From: Paenibacillus sp. FSL H7-0357
GTDB lineage: Bacteria; Bacillota; Bacilli; Paenibacillales; Paenibacillaceae
NCBI RefSeq assembly: GCF_000758525.1
Contig: NZ_CP009241.1
Location: forward strand, 5,704,001 to 5,768,000
Length of the DNA: 64,000 nucleotides
Direction of reading: 5' to 3'
Shown: positions 6,881 to 15,529 of the stretch, in pieces
Numbering within the stretch: position 1 is the first letter of the stretch
Layout of the letters: every line of letters starts with the position of its first letter
Program-made: the position numbers and the translations under genes
Notes under the pieces: model-generated
Seen by the model: the letters and a program-made list of their open reading frames with translations, nothing else
Database searches by the model: none
What the model was told of the DNA's origin: nothing

Positions 6881-7045
6881 ATGGACGCCATTCAAGTCAT
6901 CCAGTTATTAATGACCCATCCGGATTACAGCGTGGATGCCGTGCATCCTGATATCCCGGATTTCGTTGGCATTGAGACCATTGAGGTCGATCATGAAACC
7001 CAGACCTTCTCCATTCTGCTGCAAGAACCGAAGGAAGAAGATTAG
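6881..7045 (+). CDS. small acidic protein, unrecognised
   Basis: 54 residues from ATG 6881, with AAGGGGGAGCGAA before it. The product starts MDAIQVIQLLMTHPDYSVDAV and is strongly acidic, ending EPKEED. It may be co-transcribed with the metallopeptidase 83 bp upstream. The frame could start earlier at 6827, but no ribosome-binding site supports that. No family recognised. Confidence 0.55.
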   Translation: MDAIQVIQLLMTHPDYSVDAVHPDIPDFVGIETIEVDHETQTFSILLQEPKEED

Positions 7046-7067
7046 GGGAACCCATGAACAAAAAAGT

Positions 7068-7092
7068 GACCCCGCCGGCGTCCGGCAGGGTC
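7068..7092. terminator. GC-rich hairpin after the small acidic gene
   Basis: GACCCCGCCGG and CCGGCAGGGTC pair around CGT, 22 bp after the stop. It lacks a good T-run; a weak terminator. The remaining 190 bp to 7286 hold nothing I can name. Confidence 0.45.
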
Positions 7093-7286
7093 CATATCTA
7101 TTAATAAGGGGGGTATGTGTTTACTATAATCCCGTTAGCTTAAGCCCTTATGAAATCCCGCTGAAGATGAACTGAATCTTTTCCGTCACTACCATCTATC
7201 TGCTGCAGCATGTATCCTTCTTCATCCTGATAGCGCTTGTCTGCACTACACTGCTCGTTCATGAGAAGAACGAATGAACACTCTGG

Positions 7287-7466
7287 CTAGCCTGCGCTCA
7301 CAAACTGCATTACGCCTATTGCCGTCAGCAGGAAAAACACGATCAGAATCCCCCATATTACCCTGCGCAATATTTTTCCGGGGTCATTGCCGGGTGGATG
7401 CCCGCCTTGATTCTCCAGCGTAGCTATCCGGCGCTCAAGCTCCTGAATTTTCTTTTGCTCAGACAT
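7287..7466 (-). CDS. small coiled-coil single-pass membrane protein
   Basis: 59 residues from ATG 7466, nine bases after AAAGGAG. The first half, MSEQKKIQELERRIATLENQ, is a short coiled coil; a Gly/Pro linker (GGHPPGNDPGK) follows, then one membrane helix (VIWGILIVFFLLTAIGVMQF). Longer readings from 7700 would run into the divergent gene's region. Such proteins are common and unstudied in Paenibacillus. No function proposed. Confidence 0.6.
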   Translation of the reverse strand: MSEQKKIQELERRIATLENQGGHPPGNDPGKILRRVIWGILIVFFLLTAIGVMQFVSAG

Positions 7467-7611
7467 ATTCTCCATCTCCTTTTTCTGTGTATACTCAATA
7501 AAACGCTTACAAATCCAAAAAGTTTCATAAAAGGAAATTAACCTTTCTTTCATCTCTCTGTAACCTATCTCCCAATTTATTCCTTTACTATGGGAGGAGG
7601 AGGGGATTTCC

Positions 7612-8307
7612 ATGAAAACACTCTGGGTTCTTATGTCCGTAATCCAGCTTATGTTCGCATACAGTCCGCAAGCCGGTAACATAGATGAAGATAATAACAT
7701 CCGTACATTCCAATATTCTTTGGAAGCTGGGTACAGCTGGAAGGCAACTTCAGCAGGTTCAGGAATGTATCAGGCAGATAACCGTATCTATATGAGCAAT
7801 GACAGAGGCATATCCTGGCATAAGCTGAGCGATTCCTTAAACGGCACTTTGCCAAGCGGCCCCATTGGAGACCTCAAGTTTAAGACGAAGGACACCGGCT
7901 GGATTACGATCCATTCTCCACGACAAGGCGATATTGGACTATATAAGACAACCGATGGCGGAATTCACTGGGCCAAAGAGCAGCTTGAAGTGCCTCCCAA
8001 ATACGCTGCCGTTCAGTTTAACCCTGCATCTCCTATATTTTTCACCTCTACAAATTATGGAATCGTCCTACTGAATGAAATCGGGCTGCTGAACGAGGAA
8101 GGCCAGACTGAAACCTCTCTACTCTTCTATGCAACGCAAGACAATGGACGTCATTGGACCCCCATCATGGATAGACCTGAGGGAGAATGGAACGGTTTAT
8201 CCTGGAAGGCCTCCTTGGATCAGAAATCCGCAAGCTACTCATGGAATATTACTATCGGCGATAGAACTTGGACTTCATCCAATGGGGAAATCTGGTCTAT
8301 GAATTAA
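7612..8307 (+). CDS. exported BNR/Asp-box repeat protein
   Basis: 231 residues, with a strong GGAGGAGGAGGGGATTTCC site. The N-terminus MKTLWVLMSVIQLMFAYSPQAG looks like a signal peptide. Asp-box repeats follow: SNDRGISWHKL, KTTDGGIHWAKE, TQDNGRHWTPI and a final TSSNGEIW, as in sialidases and photosystem-stability (YCF48-like) beta-propellers. Too short for a complete propeller, so perhaps a half propeller or a dimer. No sialidase FRIP motif or catalytic triad is visible. Its last 11 bases overlap the convergent comB-like gene. Confidence 0.65.
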   Translation: MKTLWVLMSVIQLMFAYSPQAGNIDEDNNIRTFQYSLEAGYSWKATSAGSGMYQADNRIYMSNDRGISWHKLSDSLNGTLPSGPIGDLKFKTKDTGWITIHSPRQGDIGLYKTTDGGIHWAKEQLEVPPKYAAVQFNPASPIFFTSTNYGIVLLNEIGLLNEEGQTETSLLFYATQDNGRHWTPIMDRPEGEWNGLSWKASLDQKSASYSWNITIGDRTWTSSNGEIWSMN

Positions 8308-9067
8308 GATCCTTAGCATTTATAAAGCGGGTGTTTTGAAGAATAGGCACAGCACTGCTAATATTCACCTGGCAGCAATAGGTCACATCGTCTTCATACC
8401 CGCGCTCACGGAGTTCACGGGCACTCGCACAATCCCATATAAGCTCCCTGATGGTTTTGCTGGAGTACTTCAAGGCTCCAATACAGACCTCAGCCTCAGG
8501 AGATTTGCTGCCGGTTAATTGGGAAAGAATCAATCCTGCACCTAAATAATCTTCAATGCCTGGACGCAAATTATTTTCACCCTCCCTAACATCGGACCAC
8601 CTTTCGCCGCAGGGGACCACAGTGATATTTGCCTGCAGTTGCTGCATTAAACGGTTAGCAACCTCAGCCACGGCAGACGCATTAAGGAAACATCCGATGA
8701 GCAGCGCCGGCACCTGTGAAGCAATCCACGTACAAGCAGCACCATTTAATGAACATAATACAAAGTCACGGCCAAAATCAGCAGAACTAAACGACAATGG
8801 AGACAGGGAATGCCCTCCTTCTCTGATCGCCTCCGCTCTTCCCCAGACGATTTCCGCACTGTTGGCTCTGGCATAGGCTTTGGCATTCTCATTGATTGGC
8901 GGGGGATACGGAAAGACATTAGCCTTGTGCTGAACCGCAGTCACTACCGTAGAAGAGAAGCTGAGCACATCAACTATGATCACAATGTCCCCGCGTTCAG
9001 ACGCGGCCCGCGCTCCTCTTTGCCCCCATTCCACTTTGACTTTATACGGTGCCTGGTCATAAAACAT
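8297..9067 (-). CDS. ComB-type 2-phosphosulfolactate phosphatase family protein
   Basis: 256 residues; AAAGGAGGAAGTCCG precedes the ATG. Family marks are VDVLSFSSTVVTA near the N-terminus, CSLNGAACTWIA, PCGERW, EDYLGAGLI and SARELRERGYEDDV. ComB was defined in methanogen coenzyme M synthesis, where it dephosphorylates (2R)-phospho-3-sulfolactate in a magnesium-dependent way. Homologues in Bacillota are widespread and their substrate is mostly not known. No other sulfolactate gene is nearby, so I assign the family and not the pathway. Cytoplasmic single gene. Confidence 0.8.
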   Translation of the reverse strand: MFYDQAPYKVKVEWGQRGARAASERGDIVIIVDVLSFSSTVVTAVQHKANVFPYPPPINENAKAYARANSAEIVWGRAEAIREGGHSLSPLSFSSADFGRDFVLCSLNGAACTWIASQVPALLIGCFLNASAVAEVANRLMQQLQANITVVPCGERWSDVREGENNLRPGIEDYLGAGLILSQLTGSKSPEAEVCIGALKYSSKTIRELIWDCASARELRERGYEDDVTYCCQVNISSAVPILQNTRFINAKDLNS

Positions 9068-9204
9068 CGGACTTCCTCCTTTATCCCAATATATTCTTCA
9101 ATCACTAATACACCAAGGTAAAATGCGATCCATGTACCCTGAATGTCAATTACTCACCAAACGATTCGCTGCCGCCTCTTTTTTTATAGGCTGGAGATTA
9201 TATT

Positions 9205-9213
9205 TGCTATAAT
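9205..9213 (+). promoter_or_regulatory. extended -10 promoter of the AraC gene
   Basis: TGCTATAAT is an extended -10 element (TGnTATAAT) about 115 bp before the AraC-family start. No good -35 is seen, which is usual for extended -10 promoters. The leader from 9220 to 9316 has no clear structure. Confidence 0.5.
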
Positions 9214-9329
9214 ATAAAGTTGAAAATATACAAGTTCTATAATTTTGTCTTTGTAACTCTTTGGGGGCTGGCGGTCAGACCCTGACAAACACATACCTTT
9301 TATGATCTTTCAGATTAGGAGGACATTTG

Positions 9330-10166
9330 ATGAGCTCCCCCTTTGTCCCAGTTCAAGCCCGCTCCTCCATTCTTAACTTGCCCGGTAAATATAACGAATG
9401 GAGGCCAAGTGTTAAATTACATAAATATGTATACTGTTACTGGCTGTCTACCATCCGCAGTTCCCAAGACTCCCAAAGCCCAATTTCAATATCCGGCAGG
9501 AAGGAAATGATTGCCCCCGACGGCTGCATCGATATCGTATTCCAGATAGGAAAAGATAGGGCAACCCTTCATGGCATGATCGTTGGCACGTTGGACCGGT
9601 CACTTTATGTGGATCTGGCGTATGACCGCTTGCACACTTTTGGAATCCGATTTTATCCGGGAGGGCTGCAGGCTTTCTTGAGAGAACCGGCCGATTTATT
9701 CACGAACCAAATCCTTGACCTAAGCGAGATATGGAAACAACTCCAGACGGAGTTGACCGGCCATTTGCAGACTGCCGCTTCCATGGAACACTTCATACTT
9801 CTGACCGACCGCAGCCTTCTTTCCAGATTAAATGACTCTCCGGCCGGGGATGATCTTTTTCAGAACGCCCTTGTCCATATCTGGCAGGCTCAGGGGATTC
9901 TCACGGTCAAGGAGCTCGCCCGAAGAGAATGCGTCAGTGAACGGCAGCTGAGGAGAATCTTCTATGAACGCACCGGCGTAAGCACCAAAACCTTTACGCG
10001 CATCATGCGCTTTCAAAGCGTTCTCGGGATGCTGAACAGGATGGAAGGCAGAAAATTGACCGATGCAGCACTGCAGACCGGATATTATGATCAGGCTCAT
10101 TTCATACATGAATTTCAAAGCATCTGCGGGCTGCTTCCCAGCGAATATATCAAAAGCTTGAACTAA
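9330..10166 (+). CDS. AraC-family transcriptional regulator
   Basis: 278 residues from ATG 9330, eight bases after TTAGGAGG; the TTG at 9327 is one codon earlier and less likely. The first 140 residues are the sensor part of the type with 'MIAPDGCIDIVFQIG' and 'FGIRFYPGGLQAFLREP', as in regulators annotated with DUF6597. The last 95 residues hold the two AraC HTH units (LTVKELARRECVSERQLRRIFYERTG and LTDAALQTGYYDQAHFIHEFQ). It probably controls the beta-lactamase-fold gene 75 bp downstream. Ligand unknown. Confidence 0.85.
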   Translation: MSSPFVPVQARSSILNLPGKYNEWRPSVKLHKYVYCYWLSTIRSSQDSQSPISISGRKEMIAPDGCIDIVFQIGKDRATLHGMIVGTLDRSLYVDLAYDRLHTFGIRFYPGGLQAFLREPADLFTNQILDLSEIWKQLQTELTGHLQTAASMEHFILLTDRSLLSRLNDSPAGDDLFQNALVHIWQAQGILTVKELARRECVSERQLRRIFYERTGVSTKTFTRIMRFQSVLGMLNRMEGRKLTDAALQTGYYDQAHFIHEFQSICGLLPSEYIKSLN

Positions 10167-10241
10167 GCCTGTCCGTTTTTTACAATTCAGCTATTGTCAT
10201 GTCTTATACAATAGAGTAATACAGGAATTAGGAGGCTAGAC

Positions 10242-11567
10242 ATGACCAACATTCAGTTCAGGCTCGAACAATACATGCAACCCTGGGAGGATGCGGAACG
10301 TTTTAGCGGAACCGTGCTGGTTGCCCAGGGAGATCATATTTTATTGGAGAAGGGATATGGATACGGAAATCATGAGTATGCCATGCCGAATACACCCTCC
10401 ACTATTTATAATATAGGCAGCATCACTAAGCTGTTCACGGCAGCGGCTGTAATGCAGCTGTATGACCGGCAGAAGCTTCGCCTGAACGAGCCCATGGAAA
10501 CTTATTTTCCCGGCTATAGACACGGAGACCGCATCACCATTCATCATTTACTGTCCTCCACCTCGGGGATACCGGATTACACAGAGCTGAGCCAATATAG
10601 TCCAAGAGACCGGCTTTCTGCCGAGAGCATTCGGGAGTGGTTAAATCACGAACCGTTGCAAGGTGAACCTGGACAGCAAGCGCAGAAGAGCAACTCGAAT
10701 TTTGTCTTCCTCGCCAGAATCGTTGAGATTGTGTCGGGCATGGAGATCGGCGCTTATTACGAGAAATTTTTATTTGCTCCGCTCGGACTTAAGCATACCG
10801 GAATAAGCTGCAATGAGGAGATTCTCACCAATAAGGCATACGGGTATTCCTGCTCGGGTGAAGGCGTAGTCTGTGCAGAATATTACGATATGTCTGGTGC
10901 CTTTGGAAGCGGATTTCTCTATTCCACTGCGGCCGATTTGTTCACATGGATCCAGGCGCTGGGCAGCGGCACAGTAATAAGCAAGGAAGCCTATGACCGT
11001 ATGCTTACTCCTTACGGATATTTGTGGTACCTGGAGGCTTCGGCGGGATATGGCTGTTGTGTAAAGGGCGAGCCTGTAGAAGAAATGTTTATGGACGGGA
11101 ATATTTATGGATACACCTGTACCCTGCAGCGGTACATATCCGGAGATTTCACCGTAATTGTACTCAGCAACAACGATGCCAGCCCTGTAGCCCGCCTTGT
11201 AAAGGGCCTGAGAAGCATTCTGTACACTGGGGCGACCTCCATAATAGTCAAACCGGAACTTGCGGACACCGCGGACTATGAACAATATAGACACTTCGCG
11301 GGGGTGTACTGCTTTCCGCCCATGGGCTGGCATTTTACAATTCATTATGAAGAAAGCCTGCTGTATGTAGACCGGCTGTTCAATCAGGAGTTCAAAAAAA
11401 AGAAGTTCCAGCTTAAATTAGTTGCAGATACCGCGGAAGCTGTAGTACTGGCCTGCGTGGTGTGTGACAGCACCTTTACTTTTCATAAGGCTACGGAAGT
11501 AAAGTCCCAGCAGGTAACCTACAGTTTCGATACCTTGAACCTGCCCTATGAGAGATCCGGCGGATAA
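10242..11567 (+). CDS. beta-lactamase-fold serine hydrolase with altered active site
   Basis: 441 residues; AATTAGGAGGCTAGAC precedes the ATG. The N-terminal 330 residues are a class C beta-lactamase/D-alanine esterase fold with SITK (Ser60, Lys63) and the usual 'LLSSTSGIPDY' segment. The second motif, normally YxN, reads KSNSNF (Lys149 in place of Tyr), and the third, normally HxG or KTG, reads FMDGN. The C-terminal 100 residues resemble the beta-rich DUF3471-like tail of such hydrolases. There is no signal peptide, so it should be cytoplasmic. It may be a weak esterase, or a binding protein; this is inference from the lost residues. Confidence 0.8.
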   Translation: MTNIQFRLEQYMQPWEDAERFSGTVLVAQGDHILLEKGYGYGNHEYAMPNTPSTIYNIGSITKLFTAAAVMQLYDRQKLRLNEPMETYFPGYRHGDRITIHHLLSSTSGIPDYTELSQYSPRDRLSAESIREWLNHEPLQGEPGQQAQKSNSNFVFLARIVEIVSGMEIGAYYEKFLFAPLGLKHTGISCNEEILTNKAYGYSCSGEGVVCAEYYDMSGAFGSGFLYSTAADLFTWIQALGSGTVISKEAYDRMLTPYGYLWYLEASAGYGCCVKGEPVEEMFMDGNIYGYTCTLQRYISGDFTVIVLSNNDASPVARLVKGLRSILYTGATSIIVKPELADTADYEQYRHFAGVYCFPPMGWHFTIHYEESLLYVDRLFNQEFKKKKFQLKLVADTAEAVVLACVVCDSTFTFHKATEVKSQQVTYSFDTLNLPYERSGG

Positions 11568-11667
11568 ACCGGTAAACAATAAAGCAGCGGAAGCCTGAGC
11601 AGAAACAATACTCTTGGCAGCCGCTGCATTTGTGTGTGTGTAACTTAGGAAGCTGGATAAGCAGAAG

Positions 11668-11787
11668 TTACAGCCAGAATGATTTGGTAATAATTACGAG
11701 CAAAATAAACAATACCAGAATTGCCGCAGTCGATGTGCCCATACCGCCAACATAACCTTGATTTTCTCCGCATCCACATGAACCCAT
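11668..11787 (-). CDS. YjcZ-like small sporulation membrane protein
   Basis: 39 residues from ATG 11787, with GAAGGAGGAATGGGAA before it. N-terminus MGSCGCGENQGYVGG is Gly/Cys-rich; the rest is one membrane segment TAAILVLFILLVIITKSFWL. It is a paralogue of the 5503-5661 gene, sharing VLFILLVIITK. Upstream in-frame codons back to 11877 lack a ribosome-binding site. Confidence 0.65.
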   Translation of the reverse strand: MGSCGCGENQGYVGGMGTSTAAILVLFILLVIITKSFWL

Positions 11788-11891
11788 TTCCCATTCCTCC
11801 TTCAAAAGTGAGTACAGCATAGAATATGCAGAATGCCCTTCACTGCTTGGGTGAAATGGAAATGTGTTATTGTGCATTCAGCCGGTCTGGT

Positions 11892-12140
11892 TTATTTATC
11901 CGCCATGAATGTTACGTATGTTGCTGCTGCAAATACAACAACCAGCACCAAAGAAATAACGCCCATAATCCGTTCATTTTTCCAGGCACGAATTGTGTTT
12001 GCAATATATAGGATCATGAGCCCTGCCATCATTAGCGACAGGTTAATGCCCGTTATAAACAACACAACAAACCCAATCATTACACAACCCCAAATAATCA
12101 TGAACCACAAAGGATAATTTTTAAAGATCGTTTTAAGCAT
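11892..12140 (-). CDS. small integral membrane protein, unrecognised
   Basis: 82 residues from ATG 12140, with GAGGAAGGCGAAAA before it. Three hydrophobic segments are visible: YPLWFMIIWGCVMIGFVVLF, LSLMMAGLMILYIANTI and MGVISLVLVVVFAAATYVTF, with a basic KNER loop between the second and third. No family recognised. It stands alone between a YjcZ-like gene and the YmaF gene. Confidence 0.6.
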   Translation of the reverse strand: MLKTIFKNYPLWFMIIWGCVMIGFVVLFITGINLSLMMAGLMILYIANTIRAWKNERIMGVISLVLVVVFAAATYVTFMADK

Positions 12141-12238
12141 TTTTCGCCTTCCTCTATTCCATCTCAAATTTATACTTCCCTATAATCTCACAATCCAGTC
12201 TCGCTAGCAACGGAGGAAGTTTGTCCGGCAGCCGTAAA

Positions 12239-12271
12239 CAAAAAAAGGACAAGCTCTAAGAGCCTATCCTT
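12239..12271 (-). terminator. terminator of the ymaF gene
   Basis: On the minus strand AAGGATAGGCTC, loop TTA, GAGCTTGTCCTT has two mismatches and runs into seven T, 37 bp after the YmaF stop. Confidence 0.7.
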
Positions 12272-12307
12272 ATCCATTTAGACTACATAATTCCATATTA
12301 ATCCGAT

Positions 12308-12670
12308 TTATACGAGAGGCGCTTGAATCAATGTTGCGAAATTGAACTTGTGTACGTGACCATCACTTAATGTAGTTTGACCCGTAACAAAATGGACGTG
12401 TTTGCCGTTACCTACTGAAATAGCTGGCCCTGTTCTAATCTTCTTCAAATTATGAAAATGATTCAAGAAATCAGTTCTTTCCAAATCAATCTCGTGGACA
12501 TGACTTGCTCCTGCCCGAATCGCTTGCCCTGTAACACCTGCGAACCGGTGGTTGTGCCGATCTGCACCTTCTTCAGCCAGTTTAGTGCTCCCTTCAAATT
12601 CATGTACGTGTCTCTGTGCCTGAGTTGAGCCTGTTCTTGTCTTCTTTATTGTAGGCCGTTTCTTCTTCAT
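12308..12670 (-). CDS. ymaF: YmaF-family histidine-rich protein
   Basis: 120 residues with TTAGGGAGGTAGAC before the ATG. After a basic start (MKKKRPTIKKTRTG) the protein has six H-x-H-x motifs about 18-25 residues apart: RHVHEF, RHNHRF, SHVHEI, NHFHNL, KHVHFV and GHVHKF. This is the YmaF family, named from Bacillus. The regular His pairs suggest metal binding, but no function has been shown to my knowledge. It lies just outside the left end of the integrated element. Confidence 0.85.
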   Translation of the reverse strand: MKKKRPTIKKTRTGSTQAQRHVHEFEGSTKLAEEGADRHNHRFAGVTGQAIRAGASHVHEIDLERTDFLNHFHNLKKIRTGPAISVGNGKHVHFVTGQTTLSDGHVHKFNFATLIQAPLV

Positions 12671-12782
12671 CCGTTGTCTACCTCCCTAAAATTATGCAAC
12701 TTCACAACATCTTATTAAGGCAAACTCGGATAGGTGCACAGCCATTGTCAGGTCTTTTCTGGATTCAAAAAAAAACCACAAC

Positions 12783-12855
12783 ATAGCAAAAACCCCTTGC
12801 TAGGCAAGGGGTTTAGTGAAGTGGGCCCTACAGGACTCGAACCTGTGACCAATCG
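12783..12855. repeat. left 73-bp attachment repeat (tRNA-Ile 3' end and terminator)
   Basis: Exact copy of 20758-20830. It contains, on the minus strand, the last 34 bases of the tRNA-Ile(CAU) gene (12822-12855) and that gene's terminator hairpin (AACCCCTTGC with GCAAGGGGTT, about 12789-12812). After 12855 the sequence leaves the tRNA, so only a fragment is present. This is the far attachment site of the 8-kb element. Confidence 0.9.
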
Positions 12856-12941
12856 TCAAGTTATATATTTATATCTGTTTCGTTCGGTTCGTTTACAAAT
12901 ACGTTAGCAAAGGAATGTCCTGAACTAGCTCTATGCCAGAA

Positions 12942-13646
12942 CTACTTTGTGACTCTTCCTTCATAAATATTACCTGTAACTTCTACGCTAGTTGGATCTA
13001 AAATCCTACTAGGAAAATCGTTTTTTGCATTAATAGAAAGGTGGTCTTGGGAGGCTGGGATGAAAATCACTTCAGGTAGGTGTGATCTAATGGGTTCCCA
13101 GTCATCTTCATACCAATCATAGTCTTGATGTAGAGTCGCCTTATGTTTTACTTCTTTCTTAATCCGATCAAGCTACGAGGCATTTGTTGGTTTTCTTGAT
13201 GGAAATTCAATTGATAGTGTTTTGGCGATGGCTTTTAAAGTTTTGTAATCATCAAGTTCTTCTTCTGTGGGAATTGAAATTAACTTGTATATAAATTGCT
13301 TGGCGATAATTTTACCGTTGTGAGCTTCATACGTCTGTTTTAATTTCACCAAATCCTCGCTCCCAGAGCTTATTCCTTTATTGCTTTCAAAATGAAGCTC
13401 GATTTCACAAACCTTAAATAGGTCATCATTTGGGAAGTCCTCTAAAGTCATCTTCTCCTTTTCTAAGAACACACATATTGCACGCAACACAGACGATTTC
13501 CCGACATCATTTTGGCCAACAACAGACAATAAATTATTATTCATTACGGCTTCAAAGTGGTCAATCCCCCTAAAATTTTCAACTCGAATATAACGGATAA
13601 ACAAAGCCAACAGCCCCTTCCTAAGTCCACTGGTCACTACAAACAT
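12942..13646 (-). pseudogene. interrupted OLD-type AAA ATPase
   Basis: The intact start encodes an SMC/OLD-like ATPase: FIRYIRVENFRGIDHFEAV then VVGQNDVGKSSVLRAI (Walker A). At 13173-13175 a TAG stops the frame after 157 residues. The same frame then continues, LDRIKKEVKHKATLHQDYDW up to IYEGRVTK, for 76 codons to a TAG at 12942-12944. An intact OLD protein would be 500-700 residues with a TOPRIM nuclease part, so the gene is both interrupted and cut at its 3' end near the attachment repeat. Relatives act in phage defence. A stop-codon readthrough cannot be excluded but truncation makes decay more likely. Confidence 0.75.
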
Positions 13647-14094
13647 ATTTCTAAATTATACCATTCGACATTTAGGAATAGCTTCCTTTTGTGCATTTGA
13701 AATAAAAAGGGAGTATATGGTATTTTTGTCGGATTTGCAGGAATAAATTACTCAATTAATGTAATAATTATGGTGCGGATCTCCCGGGGATTTCATGTGA
13801 GCTTCACATTTGCACCATCTTCCTTTGGATGCAGACGCCTTGCGTATCATTCCTCTCTACCGGATTCCACGGTCGTTATGACTCAATATACCCTTGCTGG
13901 TGCCTTCTTCACGGACTGAGAATACACTAACTCTTCGATCTGGCCCCAAATGAGTGGCGAGATGAGCGAATAGCGAAACGTCAGTCCGCGAAGCACTCAC
14001 AAGGTGTGTTAAGGTACGAATAGCGCCTATTCAATCCGGGAAGCATCGTGAAGGGAGGGTAGGAGTATCTCTACATAATCTCTAAGAACTACAG
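13647..14094. other. 448-bp gap without a recognisable gene
   Basis: No frame has both a start with a ribosome-binding site and family character. 13770-14060 differs from the AT-rich flank in being GC-richer, with the palindrome GTGAGCTTCAC at 13797-13807. It may be a remnant of a mobile or structured-RNA element; I cannot name it. Confidence 0.4.
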
Positions 14095-15045
14095 TCAGCT
14101 CCTGTATTGATTCGATAATTCCTGCACCAGCCTTACGATTTGTCCCCGTAAAGCAACAGGCCGGTGTACATGAGCCTCCAACCCGAATCCCAGGAAAAAA
14201 TGTGCTGCCCAGCTCAGATAGGACTCACTAATCTGCGTATTTATAACCCCTGCCCCATCCTCACGCACCTCAATCGACTGTGACAGCCATATCTCGGATT
14301 GGCAGCGCCTAACCCCCTCAGGCGTCAGCTCCACTACCAGCTCGACCAGATCCCTCTCCTCCATCCGCATCACCCAATTGTGAATATTGGCCTCGTAATG
14401 GGTCGGATTGTAACGCGGACTGGAATCTGCCGCTGGTACACATGCTTTTACCCGATCTACCCGGAAGACCCGCATATCCTTCACCACCTCACAGTACGCC
14501 CGGCAATACCACAACCCGTTCACTGTATACACACCTAGAGGCTGAATGGTACGCTCACTCCGCTTCTTGGCCTCATAAAGGATACGGACGGTGTGTTGCT
14601 CCAAGGCCGCCTCGAGTAAGTCTCTTAGACAGGGAAGGTCCAGATCATGGGGAGGTATCCAGAACACCAGACGCTCCTGCATCCGCTCAATCGCAGATTT
14701 TCTGTCATCTGACAAGTAATGCATGAGCTTTTGAAGTGCAGTGTTCACCTCATTGTCGAACGGGAGAGATTTATAATTACGAAGCGATTGACAGGCAAAA
14801 AACAAAGCCATCGCCTCATACTCCGTAAAACTGATGGGTGGAAGCACTTTTTCGCGTAGTACGCGGTAACCACCATGAGCACCCACCTGGGAATACAGAG
14901 GCACCCCCAACTCACTCAGCTCCGTCAGATCGCGGATCATGGTCCGCCGGGATACGCCGCACTCGTCAGCCAACTCCTGTATCGTAAACTTTCTGCGTTC
15001 ATTCACCAGCATAATCAATTGGATCAGGCGCTGTGCTTTGTTCAC
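14095..15045 (-). CDS. YafY-type HTH-WYL transcriptional regulator
   Basis: 316 residues from GTG 15045 (MNKAQRLIQLIMLVNERRKF), chosen because AAGGGAG lies seven bases ahead; the ATG at 15051 is too close to that site. The N-terminal DeoR-type HTH is TIQELADECGVSRRTMIRDLTELSELG. The WYL domain follows from about residue 140 (IQPLGVYTVNGLWYCRAYC, a GLWY variant of the WYL core), then the WCX C-terminal part. Such regulators commonly sense small molecules and act on adjacent divergent genes. Here the divergent genes are a monooxygenase-like protein and an NAD-binding reductase. Confidence 0.85.
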   Translation of the reverse strand: MNKAQRLIQLIMLVNERRKFTIQELADECGVSRRTMIRDLTELSELGVPLYSQVGAHGGYRVLREKVLPPISFTEYEAMALFFACQSLRNYKSLPFDNEVNTALQKLMHYLSDDRKSAIERMQERLVFWIPPHDLDLPCLRDLLEAALEQHTVRILYEAKKRSERTIQPLGVYTVNGLWYCRAYCEVVKDMRVFRVDRVKACVPAADSSPRYNPTHYEANIHNWVMRMEERDLVELVVELTPEGVRRCQSEIWLSQSIEVREDGAGVINTQISESYLSWAAHFFLGFGLEAHVHRPVALRGQIVRLVQELSNQYRS

Positions 15046-15175
15046 TTCCATGCTCCCTTGGGATTTAATTTTGGAATAGTGCCATGTGTTGGCACCATTA
15101 CTCTTTATACTGAACCTTGTTAGTGAAGTCAAGCCTTACGACACAGCTGACAATAACATTAGAGGAGCAAGGAAC

Positions 15176-15529
15176 ATGACACAAGCAGCGACGCCGTATG
15201 TATTGGAATTGGTTGTATTTCATTTAAAAGAAGGCACGAACGAGGCGAGTTTCCTCGAATCTGCACAGACCTTAACCGAATTTCTGCGCACCGAGGTTCC
15301 CGGCTTTCAGTCCCGCAATCTGATGCATACCGCAGACCATAGCCAATGGACCGATATGATCTATTGGTCAACTATGGAGACCGCGTTGGCAGCAATGAAA
15401 CAGCTTCATTCCGCGCCCGAGTTTCGGGATTTTGCCAGTATGATCGACTCAAAGAATATTCAAATGAAACATCTCATTGCAGTTGAATCCGCTTCGGGGA
15501 ATGTCAAGGAGGGCAGAACGCATGCATAA
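15176..15529 (+). CDS. antibiotic-monooxygenase-fold small protein
   Basis: 117 residues from ATG 15176, after GAGGAGCAAGGAAC. It has the dimeric alpha/beta-barrel (ABM) pattern: a first strand YVLELVVFHLKEG, helix, strand 'FQSRNLMHTADHSQWTDMIYW', helix 'METALAAMKQLHSAPEFRDFASMID'. The family includes small monooxygenases and enzymes without cofactor, as well as stress proteins. Its stop overlaps the start of the next gene by eight bases, so the two are co-translated. Function is inferred only at fold level. Confidence 0.65.
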   Translation: MTQAATPYVLELVVFHLKEGTNEASFLESAQTLTEFLRTEVPGFQSRNLMHTADHSQWTDMIYWSTMETALAAMKQLHSAPEFRDFASMIDSKNIQMKHLIAVESASGNVKEGRTHA

